Positions 53,403 through 63,207 are shown, numbered from the stretch's first letter. The stretch is 64,000 nt of DNA from Streptomyces sp. MspMP-M5 (GCF_000373585.1 NZ_KB891885.1:1-64000), one strand, 5' to 3'. Numbers and translations are program-made. The notes: generated from the letters alone by a model not told the origin.

Positions 53403-54185
53403 ATGAGGCGATTCGAGGGGTACCGGGTACTGATCACGGGGGCCGGCCGGGGCATCGGGGAGGCCACGGCCCGGCGGTTGGCCGATGAGGGGGCGCGGGT
53501 GCTGGTCACCGACCTCGACGGGGCGCGCGCGGAGCGGGCCGCCGACGCGATCCGGGCGGTCGGCGGCACCGCCGAGGCGCGGGCCTGCGACGTCGGTGAC
53601 CGGACCGCGGTCGAGGCGGCGGTCGCCCACGCCGTGGAACGCTTCGGCGGCCTGGAGACCCTCGTCAACAACGCCTTCGGCTGCCACCCCGACGCCCCGC
53701 TCTTCGAGGACACCCCCGACGACGAATGGGCCGCCGACCTAGACCTCACCCTGACCGGTGCCATGCGCTGCGCCCGGGCCGCCCTGCCGCGGCTGGCCAC
53801 CGCCGACGGGCGCGGCTCGATCGTCAACATCGGTTCGGTCAACGGCATCCAGGACTTCGGCAACCACGCCTACAGCGCCGCCAAGGCGGGCCTGGCCAGC
53901 CTGACCCGCACCCTCTCCGGCCACGCCGCCCCGCGCGGCGTCCGCGTCAACCTCGTCGCCCCGGGCACCGTCCACACCCCCAACTGGGCGGGCCGCGAGG
54001 AAAAGCTCCAACGTGCCGCGTCCGCCTACCCGTTGGGCCGGGTCGGCCGCCCCGAGGACATCGCCGCCGCCGTCGCCTACCTCGCCTCCCCCGACGCCTC
54101 CTGGGTCACCGGCATCACCCTCCCCGTAGACGGCGGCATCCTCGTGGCCAACACCGCCCTCCGCCAAGCCCTGCACGACGTATGA
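53403..54185 (+). CDS. SDR-family oxidoreductase flanked by inverted repeats
   Basis: 260 aa classical SDR. ITGAGRGIGEATARRL at the N-terminus, TDLDGARAERA (Asp after beta2, NAD preference), NNAFG in place of NNAG, SVNGIQDFGNHAYSAAKAG with catalytic Tyr/Lys, and GITLPVDGG at the end. Substrate unknown. ATG preceded by TAGGAC with six bases between, no ribosome binding site, so possibly leaderless. Copies A and B of a long repeat lie on either side in opposite orientation. Confidence 0.9.
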   Translation: MRRFEGYRVLITGAGRGIGEATARRLADEGARVLVTDLDGARAERAADAIRAVGGTAEARACDVGDRTAVEAAVAHAVERFGGLETLVNNAFGCHPDAPLFEDTPDDEWAADLDLTLTGAMRCARAALPRLATADGRGSIVNIGSVNGIQDFGNHAYSAAKAGLASLTRTLSGHAAPRGVRVNLVAPGTVHTPNWAGREEKLQRAASAYPLGRVGRPEDIAAAVAYLASPDASWVTGITLPVDGGILVANTALRQALHDV

Positions 54186-54186
54186 C

Positions 54187-54432
54187 CGTCCGAGGCTGCC
54201 TCCGCCCCACCCGGGTCTTCTCCACCCCCACCGGGGTGGGGCCGACCCACGACGGGAGGGGCCGGGGGCGGAGGGGCGGGTTGTCGGACGTAAAGCGAAG
54301 CAGTCCGACAACCCGCCCCGGAGCCCCCGGCACCGCCACCACGGACGACGCGGGCCCCCGCCCCACAAACCCCCTCCGCCGAAGGCGGAAACAACAGACG
54401 CCCCACGGCGGGGCACCCGACAACGTGGGAAG
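54187..54432 (+). repeat. Long intergenic repeat, copy B
   Basis: About 245 bp. Same stem: 54273-54289 / 54303-54319, loop GTAAAGCGAAGCA. CACCCCCACCGGGGTGGGG lies at the left end and CACCCGACAACGTGGGAAGC at the right, two bases from the stop of the serine hydrolase. Occupies the whole space between two convergent genes, as expected for a bidirectional terminator. Confidence 0.85.
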
Positions 54433-54433
54433 C

Positions 54434-55636
54434 TCAGCCGCCCACGGCGGCGACGGCGCGGACGAGCGCTTGCGCCCTCGGGTCCGCCGTAACGTTCCGC
54501 TGCATCCCATTCGTGACGTAGCCGAAGGCGACTCCGCTCTCCGGGTCGGCGAAGGCGAGCGCGCCGCCGCGGCCGGGGTGGCCGAACGAGCCGGGGCCGA
54601 GGAGCGGCGAGGCCGGGCCGTGGAGCATGAAGCCCAGGCCGAAGCGGGTGTTGACGAGGAGGGTGCGGTCGGGGCCGGCGGACTCCTCGGTGCGGGCGAG
54701 GGTGAGGGTGGCCGGCGCGAAGAGCCGGGGGTGGCCGTCGACCGGCCCGATGAGCGCCGCATAGGCGCGGGCCAGCGCGGCCGCCGTGGCGATGCCCGCC
54801 GAGGCGGGGAGTTCGCCGGCGCGGTAGGCGTCGTCGTTCTCGTCGGGGGCCGGGGAGATCGCGGCGAAGGCGCGGCTGGTGAGGGACGACGGGTCGGCGT
54901 ACGCGTCGGCGACCGACTGCTTGGGGCGGACCCGCAGGCCGGCGGAGGCGGGGCGCGGCGCGGCCTCGACGGGCGCGAGGCGGCCGACGCGGGGGCGGGC
55001 CTCGTCGGGGAGGCCGATCCACAGGTCGAGGCCGAGCGGCTGGGATATCTCCTCGGCGACCCAGGCGCCGAGGGTGCGGCCGGTGACCCGCAGCACCAGT
55101 TCGCCCAGCAGCCAGCTGTAGGTCTGGGCGTGGTAGCCGTGGTCGGTGCCCGGTGTCCAGGAGGGGGCCTGGGCGGCGACCGCGGCCGGGCCGCTGACGC
55201 CGTCGACGGCCTGGGCGGGGGTGAGCGGGGTGTCCAGCACGGGCAGGCCGGCGCGGTGCGCGAGGAGGTGGCGGACCAGGACGCGGTCCTTGCCGGCGGC
55301 CTTGAACTCGGGCCAGTACGTGCCGACCGGGGCGTCCAGGTCGAGCTGGCCGCGCTGGTGCAGCAGAAGCGGGACGGTGGCGGCGATGCCCTTGGTGGCG
55401 GAGCGGACGATCTGGGCGGTGCCGGGCTCCCAGCGGGCGGCCACGGCGTCGTCGGGTGCGGCGTCGCCGTCCTTGGTGCCGCCCCAGAGGTCCACGACCT
55501 TGCGGCCGTCCTTGTACACGGTGACCGCGGCGCCGCGCTCGCCACGCCGGGCGAAGTTGGCTTCGAAGGCGTCCCGGACCGGCTCGTAGCCGTCCTCCAC
55601 CGTGCCCTGGACGTCCACCACTGACTCGCTTCCCAC
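54434..55636 (-). CDS. Serine hydrolase, class C beta-lactamase / family VIII esterase fold
   Basis: 400 aa, no signal peptide, so cytoplasmic. S79-A-T-K82 (SxxK) is the nucleophile motif, and Y169-H-A in GYHAQTYSWLLGEL takes the place of YxN. C-terminal FGHPGRGGALAFADPESG corresponds to the third motif region. The sequence is close to EstB-like esterases and to carboxylesterases annotated as beta-lactamase in actinobacteria. Substrate not evident; probably an esterase. GTG start with GGAAGA just upstream. Confidence 0.88.
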   Translation of the reverse strand: MGSESVVDVQGTVEDGYEPVRDAFEANFARRGERGAAVTVYKDGRKVVDLWGGTKDGDAAPDDAVAARWEPGTAQIVRSATKGIAATVPLLLHQRGQLDLDAPVGTYWPEFKAAGKDRVLVRHLLAHRAGLPVLDTPLTPAQAVDGVSGPAAVAAQAPSWTPGTDHGYHAQTYSWLLGELVLRVTGRTLGAWVAEEISQPLGLDLWIGLPDEARPRVGRLAPVEAAPRPASAGLRVRPKQSVADAYADPSSLTSRAFAAISPAPDENDDAYRAGELPASAGIATAAALARAYAALIGPVDGHPRLFAPATLTLARTEESAGPDRTLLVNTRFGLGFMLHGPASPLLGPGSFGHPGRGGALAFADPESGVAFGYVTNGMQRNVTADPRAQALVRAVAAVGG

Positions 55637-55716
55637 TCTTCCGTCGCGTTAGATGACCCATCAATGGTGCAACGCCGGGATCCATGCTCATGACCAGGGG
55701 GACCGCCAGGGCCACG

Positions 55717-55846
55717 GGGCGTGGCCTTCCTCACATCCGGCGCCCGACCCCCGCGGCCATGCCCCGCCCCACAGCCCCCTACCGCCGAAGGCGGAAAACA
55801 AGCGCCCCCACGGCGGGGCACCCGACAACGTGGGAACCGCCCCGCG
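55717..55846 (+). repeat. Long intergenic repeat, copy C (partial)
   Basis: Right half retained: GCCCCGCCCCACAGCCCCC, CCGCCGAAGGCGG hairpin, CGGCGGGGCACCCGACAACGTGGGAA. The left part is diverged and the 17-bp stem-loop is lost. It lies upstream of the tricorn protease gene and about 80 bp from the start of the serine hydrolase gene. Confidence 0.65.
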
Positions 55847-55893
55847 CCCGCGGCCGAGTTGCCGCCCGCCCGTGGCGCCGAAACCATGGGGGC

Positions 55894-58800
55894 GTGAGCG
55901 ATGCACCCGAGGCGTATCTGCGGTTTCCGCACCTCCACGGCGATCTGCTCTGCTTCGCCGCCGAGGACGACCTGTGGCTGGCGCCGCTCGCGCCGCCCGG
56001 CGCGGAGCCGGGCCGGGCCTGGCGGCTGACCGTGGACCGGACCCGGGTCGGCCCGCCGCGCTTCTCCCCCGACGGCACCCGGATCGCGTTCACCAGCTGG
56101 CGCAGCCTCGACCCGGAGATCCACCTGGCGCCGGTGGCCGGCGGCCCGGCGCGGCGGCTGACGTACTGGGGCGGCACCGACGCCCGGGTCTGCGGCTGGA
56201 CGCCGCCGGACCACGAGGGCCGGTCGCAGATCCTGGCGGTGTCCTCGCACGGCCAGCCGTTCTCGTACTACTCCTGGGCGTACTGCCTGGCCACCGACGG
56301 CAGCCCCGGCGGGCAGCTGCCGTGGGGGCCGGTCGCCGACATCGCGCTGGCCGACATCGGCGGGGAGCGCCGCACCCTGCTGCTCAGCGGCAAACCGCCG
56401 CACGAGCCGGCGTCCTGGAAGCGCTACCGGGGCGGGGCGATGGGCCGGATGTGGCTGCACGGCACCCGGCTGCTGCCGGATCTGCACGGGCACCTGGACT
56501 CGGTGATGTTCACCGGCGGGCGGATCGCCTTCCTCTCCGACCACGAGGGCGTCGGCAACGTCTACTCCTGCCTGCCGGACGGCACCGGGCTGCGCCGGCA
56601 CAGCGACCACGCGGACTTCTACGCCCGGCACGCCTCGACGGACGGTTCCCGGATCGTCTACCAGTGCGCCGGCGACCTGTGGCTGATCGACGACCTGTCC
56701 CCGGACGCGGCACCGCGGCGGCTCGCGGTGCGGCTGGGCGGTCCGCGGGCCGGCCGCCGGGTCTACCAGGTCCCGGCCGCCTCGCACGTCACCGGCCTGG
56801 CGGTGGACGCCACCGGGCGGGCCAGCGCGGTCGGGGTGCGCGGCAGCCTGTACTGGCTCACCCACCGCGACGGCCCGGCCCGGACGATCCACGACGTCCC
56901 GGGCGTGCGGGTCCGGCTGCCGGTGATGCTGGGCGCCACCGGGCGGATCGCGTATGTGACGGACGCCGAGGGCGAGGACGCCGTCGAGATCGCGGATCTG
57001 CCGCGGGCCAGCGGGCCGGGCACCCCGCGCCGGGTGGCGGCCGGGGCGCTGGGCCGGGTGCACGAGCTGGTCTCCGCGCCGGACGGTGAGCGGCTGGCGG
57101 TGGCCACCCACGACGGGCGGCTGCTGCTGGTGGAGACCGGAGCGCCGGAAGAGGCGGCCGAGGCGGAAGGGGGCGAGGGCGGTGGTCCGGGCGTCGGTCC
57201 GGACGGTGGCCCGGCCCCGGTGGTCACCGAGCTGACCCGGTCCGCCAACGGCCCGGTCCGCGATCTGGCCTTCTCCCCCGACTCCCGCTGGCTGACCTGG
57301 TCGCACCCGGGCATCGGCCGCTCGCTGCGCAAGATCTGCATGGCCCGGCTGTCCGACGGGCACCTCGTCGACGTCACCAACGGCCGCTTCGAGGACGAGC
57401 AACCGGTCTTCACCCGGGACGGCCGCTATCTCGCGTTCCTGTCCTGGCGCGGCTTCGACCCGGTCTACGACGTGCACACCGGCGATCTGTCGTTCCCGCT
57501 GGGCTGCCGCCCCTACCTCGTCCCGCTGTCATCGGCGACGCCGTCCCCGTTCGCGCTGTCCCCGGAGGGGCGGCCGGCGGCCGGCGGGCTGGACCCGGAC
57601 GAGAACCCTCAGCCGAGCGGCGAGGGCCCGGTGCTGGTGGAGGTGGAGGGGCTGGCCAACCGCGTCACGCCGTTCCCGGTCGCGGCGTCCAAGTACTCCT
57701 CGCTGCGGCCGGTCGACGGCGGTGGGCTGGTGTGGCTGCGCTGGCCGATCTCCGGCGCGCTGGGCGAGACCTTCGCCAACCCGGCCGACACCTCCGGCCG
57801 CCCCACCCTGGAGCACTTCGACCTGACCAAGGCGCGGCGCACCGAACTCACCAGCTCCCTGGACGGGTTCGCGCTCAGCGGCGACGGCACCCGGCTGGTC
57901 GTCAACGACGAGGGCGAGCTGCGCGCGGTGCCCGCGGCCGAGCCCGCGGACAGCGACAGCACGGTCTACCTGGACCTGCGGCGCATCCTGCACGACGTCG
58001 ATCCCGGCGCGGAGTGGCGGCAGGCGTTCGACGAGGCGGGCCGGATCGTCCGGGCGTACTTCTGGGACCCGAAGCTGTGCGGGATCGACTGGGAGGGCGT
58101 GCTCGCGCAGTACCGGCCGCTGCTCGAACGGGTCGCCAGCCCCGACGAGTTCGCCGATCTGCTGCGCGAGGTGCTGGGCGAGCTGGGCACCTCGCACGCC
58201 TATGTCGCCGGCGCCCGGCGCAACGAGGGGCCGCCGCACTACCAGCGCCCCATCGGCCTGCTCGGCGCCAACTTCGTGCGCCGGGACGGCCGCTGGGTAC
58301 TCAAGCGCATCCTGCCCGGCGAGTCCTCCGACTCCAAGGCCCGCTCACCGCTGGCCGGTACGGGCGTCCGTGCGGGCAGCGCGCTCACCCACGTCGACGG
58401 GCGGCCGGTGGACCCGGTGGCCGGCCCGTACCCGCTGCTGGCCGCGGCCGGCGGCACGACCGTGGAGCTGACCTTCACGCCGCCGGAGGGCGAGGGCAAC
58501 GGCAACGGCCACGCCCGCCGGGTCGCGGTGGTCCCGCTGATCGACGAGCGGCCGCTGCGCTACCAGGACTGGGTGGCCAAACGCCGGGCCGTGGTGCGGG
58601 AGTTGAGCGGCGGCCGGTGCGGCTATCTGCACATCCCGGACATGGGCGGCTCCGGCTGGGCGCAGTTCAACCGGGACCTGCGGCGGGAGGTCGCGATGCC
58701 CGCGCTGATCGTGGACGTCCGCGGCAACGCCGGCGGCAACATCTCCGAGCTGGTCATCGAGAAGCTGACCCGGGCCATCATGGGCTGGGACCTGACCCGG

Positions 58801-59247
58801 GACGCCGAGCCGGTGTCGTACACCAGCAACGCGCCGCGCGGTCCGGTGGTCGCGGTCGCCGACGAGATGACCTCGTCCGACGGCGACATGATCACCGCGG
58901 CGTTCAAACTCCAGGGCATCGGGCCGGTGGTGGGCACCCGGACGTGGGGCGGGGTGGTCGGCATGACCGGCCGGCACCGGCTCGCGGACGGCACCGAGAT
59001 CACCGTCCCGATGAACGCCGCGTGGTTCCGCCTCTACGGCTGGGGCGTGGAGAACCACGGCGTCGAGGTGGACATCGAGGCGCTGCGCTCGCCGCTGCAC
59101 TGGGCGGAGGGCCGGCATCCGCAGCTCGGTGTCGCGGTGCGCACCGCGCTGGAGCTGCTGGAGCGCCACCCCTCGGCGACCCCGCCGGACCTCTCCGACG
59201 TCCCGGACCGGCGACGGCCCCCGCTCCCGCCGCGCACCGCCGACTGA
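55894..59247 (+). CDS. Tricorn-type S41 protease
   Basis: 1117 aa cytoplasmic peptidase acting downstream of the proteasome. Two N-terminal beta-propellers (repeated blades such as PPRFSPDGTRIAFTSWRSLDPEI and LAFSPDSRWLTWSHP; residues 1-680), then C1, PDZ and C2 domains. Catalytic His768 in GTSHAYV and Ser995-Asp996 in EMTSSDGDMI match the tricorn set. An insertion of Glu/Gly-rich sequence near residues 420-440 (EEAAEAEGGEGG) separates the propellers. GTG start; conserved sequence begins at SDAPEAYLRFP. Confidence 0.93.
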   Translation: MSDAPEAYLRFPHLHGDLLCFAAEDDLWLAPLAPPGAEPGRAWRLTVDRTRVGPPRFSPDGTRIAFTSWRSLDPEIHLAPVAGGPARRLTYWGGTDARVCGWTPPDHEGRSQILAVSSHGQPFSYYSWAYCLATDGSPGGQLPWGPVADIALADIGGERRTLLLSGKPPHEPASWKRYRGGAMGRMWLHGTRLLPDLHGHLDSVMFTGGRIAFLSDHEGVGNVYSCLPDGTGLRRHSDHADFYARHASTDGSRIVYQCAGDLWLIDDLSPDAAPRRLAVRLGGPRAGRRVYQVPAASHVTGLAVDATGRASAVGVRGSLYWLTHRDGPARTIHDVPGVRVRLPVMLGATGRIAYVTDAEGEDAVEIADLPRASGPGTPRRVAAGALGRVHELVSAPDGERLAVATHDGRLLLVETGAPEEAAEAEGGEGGGPGVGPDGGPAPVVTELTRSANGPVRDLAFSPDSRWLTWSHPGIGRSLRKICMARLSDGHLVDVTNGRFEDEQPVFTRDGRYLAFLSWRGFDPVYDVHTGDLSFPLGCRPYLVPLSSATPSPFALSPEGRPAAGGLDPDENPQPSGEGPVLVEVEGLANRVTPFPVAASKYSSLRPVDGGGLVWLRWPISGALGETFANPADTSGRPTLEHFDLTKARRTELTSSLDGFALSGDGTRLVVNDEGELRAVPAAEPADSDSTVYLDLRRILHDVDPGAEWRQAFDEAGRIVRAYFWDPKLCGIDWEGVLAQYRPLLERVASPDEFADLLREVLGELGTSHAYVAGARRNEGPPHYQRPIGLLGANFVRRDGRWVLKRILPGESSDSKARSPLAGTGVRAGSALTHVDGRPVDPVAGPYPLLAAAGGTTVELTFTPPEGEGNGNGHARRVAVVPLIDERPLRYQDWVAKRRAVVRELSGGRCGYLHIPDMGGSGWAQFNRDLRREVAMPALIVDVRGNAGGNISELVIEKLTRAIMGWDLTRDAEPVSYTSNAPRGPVVAVADEMTSSDGDMITAAFKLQGIGPVVGTRTWGGVVGMTGRHRLADGTEITVPMNAAWFRLYGWGVENHGVEVDIEALRSPLHWAEGRHPQLGVAVRTALELLERHPSATPPDLSDVPDRRRPPLPPRTAD

Positions 59248-59329
59248 CCGGCCGGCCGGACCGGCCCAACCAGCCGGAATCCACGCCCCGTTGAGGCGGC
59301 TACCGCCGGCCTGAAGAAGACAGACTGAA

Positions 59330-59358
59330 GGGGCGCACCCGGATTGCAGATGCGCCCC
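59330..59358. terminator. Candidate terminator hairpin after the tricorn gene
   Basis: Stem GGGGCGCA / TGCGCCCC with a 13-base loop, between the convergent tricorn and CsbD-like genes. No T-run follows, common for streptomycete terminators. Confidence 0.45.
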
Positions 59359-59419
59359 TCCAGAGACGAACGACCCTCGTTCAGGACGTCAGACGCCCGT
59401 CACTGCGGACGTCCAGGCG

Positions 59420-59614
59420 TCAGCTCTCGGAGCGGTCCGCGACGTCGTCCAGCGACTGCTGGCCGCGCTCGCGGGACTGCTGGCCGCGCTCCTGGGCCTG
59501 CCGGCTGCGCTCCTGCCCCTGCTGCCGGCCCCGCTCCTGACCCTGCTGGGCCCGTCGCTTGGCCTCGTCCTTGAGCTGCTGCGCCTTGTCCTTGAACTGG
59601 TCTTCGATGCCCAT
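59420..59614 (-). CDS. CsbD-like small stress protein
   Basis: 64 aa, highly charged and Gln-rich. MGIEDQFKDKAQQLKDEAKRR resembles CsbD-family openings (MGIxDKxKxKAxELKG). The rest is a repetitive QQGQERGRQ/QAQERGQQSRER helix. No signal peptide. ATG has AGGAGT eight bases upstream, so translation looks efficient. CsbD-like proteins are often induced by general stress; the link is inferred from similarity and composition only. Confidence 0.7.
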   Translation of the reverse strand: MGIEDQFKDKAQQLKDEAKRRAQQGQERGRQQGQERSRQAQERGQQSRERGQQSLDDVADRSES

Positions 59615-59759
59615 GCTGTTCACTCCTGTGGGGGTTGGGGATCGGGCTCGATAAGCGTGACACGAACCGACATCCGTCGCATTTCGATCACAATCGGGCA
59701 CGCTCCGTGGCCGGCTCCCGGGGCCCGGACCGGCCCGGAACCCACCACCCCGGCCGGTC

Positions 59760-60638
59760 CTAGCCGTTCATCCGGGCCTTCTCGTCCGCCTCGCCGCCCG
59801 CGCCGACGAGCCCGGCCCGGAACCCGTCGAGCCGGTTCCCGAACCGCCGCATCTCGCGCTGCCCCACCGTCCCGATGACGCCGGGAAGGTAGCCGCGCAC
59901 CGACTGCATCCCGCGCAGCCACCACTGCCCGTAGACATGCGCGGAGCGGCGCTCGATGCCGGCCACCAGGCGGTCCACGGCCGGGCCGAGCGGATAGGTC
60001 TTGTTGGACGGCCAGGGCAGCCGGGCGCGCAACTCCCGCATCAGGTCCTCGCGGTCGGCGCCGCGCACCATGTCGGTGTCGGTCCAGCTCAGATAGCCGA
60101 CCCCGACCCGGATGCCCTTGTGCCCGACCTCGGCCCGCAGGCTGTGCGCGAACGCCTCCACGCCCGACTTGGAGGCGCAGTACGCGCTCAGCATCGGCGC
60201 CGGCGTGAGCGCGGCGAGCGAGGCGATCTGGAGGAAGTAGCCACGGGACGCCGCCAGCGCCGGCAGGAACGCCCGGCCGGTGACCGCGCTGCCGATCAGA
60301 TTGACCTCGATGACGCGCCGCCAGGCCACCGGGTCGGAGTCCGTGAACGGGCCGCCGGTCGCCACCCCGGCGTTGGCGACGACCACGTCGGTCTTCCCGA
60401 AGCGGAGCCGCACCTCCTCGGCGACCCGGGACATCGCCTCGTGGTCGGTGACGTCGGCGTGCCAGTGGTGGGCCGGGCCGTGCAACGAGGCGGCGACCGC
60501 GCGCAGTTCGTCCGGCTCCAGGCCGACCAGCGCGAGGGTCGCCCCGCGCGCCGACAGCTTGCGCGCCAGCAGCGCCCCGACCCCGCGCGCCGCGCCGGTG
60601 ACGACCACGACCTGCCCGTCGAGCTTGCTTCCGTTCAC
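59760..60638 (-). CDS. SDR-family oxidoreductase of the monooxygenase operon
   Basis: 292 aa. VTGAARGVGALLARKL, VANAGVATGG, and SLAALTPAPMLSAYCASKSG with the active-site Tyr/Lys. A C-terminal extension of about 60 residues (WWLRGMQSVRGYLPG) resembles the SadH-like long SDRs. GTG overlaps the hydrolase stop (GTGA), with GGAGG upstream. Third gene of a monooxygenase-hydrolase-SDR operon. Substrate unknown. Confidence 0.9.
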   Translation of the reverse strand: MNGSKLDGQVVVVTGAARGVGALLARKLSARGATLALVGLEPDELRAVAASLHGPAHHWHADVTDHEAMSRVAEEVRLRFGKTDVVVANAGVATGGPFTDSDPVAWRRVIEVNLIGSAVTGRAFLPALAASRGYFLQIASLAALTPAPMLSAYCASKSGVEAFAHSLRAEVGHKGIRVGVGYLSWTDTDMVRGADREDLMRELRARLPWPSNKTYPLGPAVDRLVAGIERRSAHVYGQWWLRGMQSVRGYLPGVIGTVGQREMRRFGNRLDGFRAGLVGAGGEADEKARMNG

Positions 60639-61663
60639 GCCGCCTCCTCCCTCTTCTGCCGTTCCTGCTTCGGCCGTTCCTGCTTCTGCTGCTCGGATTG
60701 CTGCCGCTCGGTCTGCTGCCCTGCGGCCGGGCGCTCGCCGCGCGGGGCGGCGGCGTCGGCCAGGTGGTCGCGGACGAGTTCCCGCAGCCGTCCGGCGACC
60801 GCGTCCGGGTCCTCGACGGGGGTCATATGGCCCAGGCCGGGCAGCTCGGTGAGCCCCACGCACTGCGGCAGGACCGAGGCCAGCCGCCGGGCGTGCACGA
60901 ACGGGGTGAGCCGGTCCGCAGTGCCCGCGAGGACCGCGGTCGGTACCTCCAACCGGGCGACGCCACGGGTCAGTTGGAGGTGGTAGAGCACCATGCCCCA
61001 GCGGGCGCGGACGCCGGTCGGGCAGGCGTGGACGATGCGCGCGCACGCCTCGATCTGCTCGGCGCTCGACCCGGGGCCCATCGTGGCGTACCGCAGGGCG
61101 TGCCTGGCCACCGGGGAGACCGGGCCGAGCGGGGCGCGCGAGCCGAGCAGGAGCCGGTGCGCCCGCCGGCGGCCGCCGGGGGTGGGCAGCGGGAACACCC
61201 GGGACTCGGCGGCCAGGTCGGCGCAGCCGGTGCTGCACAGCAGGACGGCCGCGGCCCGTTCGCGCAGCTCCGGCCGCTCGGCGGCGGCCATGATCGTCAT
61301 CCCGCCCATGGAGTGGCCGCCGACGACCGCCCGTTCACCGGGGGCGAGGCTCTGCTCCAGGACGGCGACGAGGTCGTCGGCGAGCGCGCGGGTGCTGTGG
61401 CCGGCGGGCGGTGCGGCCGGGCTGCGCCCGTGGCCCCGCTGGTCGTAGACGATCACCTTGTGGTCGTCGGCCAGTTCCCGGACGACCGCCGCCCAGAACG
61501 CGGTCGAGCAGGTCCAGCCGTGCGCCAGGACCACCGCCGGGGCGCCCTCGGGGCCGTGGACCTCGGCGTGGAGCCGGGACCCGTCGGCGGAGGTGACCTC
61601 CAGCGTCCTGCGGGGCACCGGCGGGGCGTAGCGGCCCCGGGTGAGGTGTGCCGGCCGCTTCAC
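60635..61663 (-). CDS. Alpha/beta hydrolase
   Basis: 342 aa. LAHGWTCSTAFWAAVV holds the oxyanion motif, nucleophile elbow GGHSMGGMT, acidic residue in AGTADRLTPF and His in GLGHMTPVED. A charged Gln/Glu/Lys-rich tail (QQTERQQSEQQKQERPKQER) follows the core. Middle gene of the operon, overlapping both neighbours by four bases. Would cleave an ester such as the product of a Baeyer-Villiger oxidation. Confidence 0.9.
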   Translation of the reverse strand: MKRPAHLTRGRYAPPVPRRTLEVTSADGSRLHAEVHGPEGAPAVVLAHGWTCSTAFWAAVVRELADDHKVIVYDQRGHGRSPAAPPAGHSTRALADDLVAVLEQSLAPGERAVVGGHSMGGMTIMAAAERPELRERAAAVLLCSTGCADLAAESRVFPLPTPGGRRRAHRLLLGSRAPLGPVSPVARHALRYATMGPGSSAEQIEACARIVHACPTGVRARWGMVLYHLQLTRGVARLEVPTAVLAGTADRLTPFVHARRLASVLPQCVGLTELPGLGHMTPVEDPDAVAGRLRELVRDHLADAAAPRGERPAAGQQTERQQSEQQKQERPKQERQKREEAA

Positions 61664-63207
61664 GCTGCCACCTCCTCCGCGGTCGTCCGGCCCGCGGCGG
61701 CCGGTGTCGGCTCGTCGTCCGGTCGCCGCCGCGGCGGCCGGATCACCTCGTACTCAGCGAGGTCCACCTGCCGTGTCGCCCGGCGGAACTCGGCGGTGGT
61801 GCCCGGCCAGGCGGTGGTGTTGCGCCCGTTGGCGTCCAGGTACCAGCTGTCGCAGCCGCCGGTGTTCCACACCGTGCGCTGCATCCGCTGCTGGATGGTG
61901 CGGGTCCACTCGTCGACCGCGGACCGCCGGGCGTCCAGCGCGATCCCGTCGCCGAGGACGTCCAGTTGGCGCATGAAGTCGACGAGGTAGTTCAGCTGCG
62001 ACTCGATCATCAGGATCATCGAGCTGTTCCCCAGGCCGGTGTTGGGCCCGATGATGGTGAGGAAGTTGGGGAAACCGGCCGCGCTGGTGCCGCGGAGCGC
62101 CGCCATGCCGTCCTTCCACTCCTCGGCGAGGGTGGTGCCGCGGGCCCCGGTGACCCGGTGGGCGATCGGCATGTCCGTGACGTGGAAGCCGGTGCCGAAG
62201 ACGATCGCGTCCGCCGCGGTCTCGGTGCCGTCCGCCGCGACCAGGACGTTGCCCCGGATCTCGCGCAGCCCGGAGGTCACCACGTCCACGTTGGGCCGGG
62301 TCAGCGCCGGGTACCAGGTGTTGGACAGCAGGATCCGCTTGCAGCCGATGCGGTAGTCCGGCGTCAGCCGGGCGCGCAGCTCCGGGTCCTTGATCGCCTT
62401 GTGCAGGTGCGACTTGGCGAGGGCCTCGACGAGTCCCAGCCGGCCGGGCCGCTTGGTGAACGCGCCGACCTGCATCTCCCGGATGCCCCACAGGAGTTGG
62501 CGACGCAGCTGGCGGGTGGCCGGCACCTTGGTGTGCAGCCACCGCTCCGGCCCGGTGATCCGCCGGTCGGCCCGCGGCATCACCCACGGCGGGGTCCGCT
62601 GGAACACCGTCAGCCGGCCGACCTCGGGCTGGATCGCCGGCACGATCTGGATCGCCGAGGCGCCGGTGCCGACCATGGCGACCCGCTTGCCCCGCAGGTC
62701 GTAGTCGTGGTCCCAGCGCGCCGAGTGGAAGACCTTGCCGGGGAAGTCCGCCAGCCCCGGGATGTCGGGGATCTGCGGGTCGGAGAGCGGCCCGGTGGCC
62801 GACACCACCACCTCCGCGGTGAACGGCCCCTGGGCGGTGTCGATCTCCCACCGCAGCTCCCGGCCGTCCCAGTGCAGTGCGCGCACCTCGGCGCCGAGGC
62901 GCAGATGCGGCCGCAGCCCGAAGGTGTCCGTCACCCGCTCCAGGTACGCCCGGATGTGCGGCTGCCCGCTGAAGTTGCGCGGCCACTGCGGATGGGGCGC
63001 GAACGAGAACGAGTACAGGTGCGAGGGCACGTCGCAGGCGCACCCCGGATAGCTGTTGTCCCGCCAGGTGCCGCCCACCGAGTCCGCCCGCTCCAGGACC
63101 ACGAAGTCGGTGATCCCCGCGCGCCGCAGCCGCACGGCGGCCCCCAGTCCGCCGAACCCCGATCCGATCACCGCCACCCGCACATGCCGCTGCCCGTCGT
63201 CGGCCAT
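61660..63207 (-). CDS. Flavin-containing Baeyer-Villiger-type monooxygenase
   Basis: 515 aa. FAD-binding GSGFGGLGAAVRL near residue 15, VGGTWRDNSYPGCACDVPSH, BVMO fingerprint-like FPGKVFHSARWDHD, NADPH-binding GTGASAIQIVPAI, and the ATGPLSDP segment. Oxidises ketones to esters or lactones, or heteroatoms. The order monooxygenase-hydrolase-SDR recalls the mymA-lipR-sadH operon of mycobacteria. ATG start. Divergent from a MerR-type gene with a 13-bp inverted repeat between. Confidence 0.92.
   Translation of the reverse strand: MADDGQRHVRVAVIGSGFGGLGAAVRLRRAGITDFVVLERADSVGGTWRDNSYPGCACDVPSHLYSFSFAPHPQWPRNFSGQPHIRAYLERVTDTFGLRPHLRLGAEVRALHWDGRELRWEIDTAQGPFTAEVVVSATGPLSDPQIPDIPGLADFPGKVFHSARWDHDYDLRGKRVAMVGTGASAIQIVPAIQPEVGRLTVFQRTPPWVMPRADRRITGPERWLHTKVPATRQLRRQLLWGIREMQVGAFTKRPGRLGLVEALAKSHLHKAIKDPELRARLTPDYRIGCKRILLSNTWYPALTRPNVDVVTSGLREIRGNVLVAADGTETAADAIVFGTGFHVTDMPIAHRVTGARGTTLAEEWKDGMAALRGTSAAGFPNFLTIIGPNTGLGNSSMILMIESQLNYLVDFMRQLDVLGDGIALDARRSAVDEWTRTIQQRMQRTVWNTGGCDSWYLDANGRNTTAWPGTTAEFRRATRQVDLAEYEVIRPPRRRPDDEPTPAAAGRTTAEEVAA

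Noticed and set aside
53235..54319. Insertion-sequence interpretation of the inverted repeats around the SDR gene
   Set aside because: No transposase, no terminal target duplication recognised, and the same repeat occurs elsewhere without any gene, so it is treated as a dispersed intergenic repeat.
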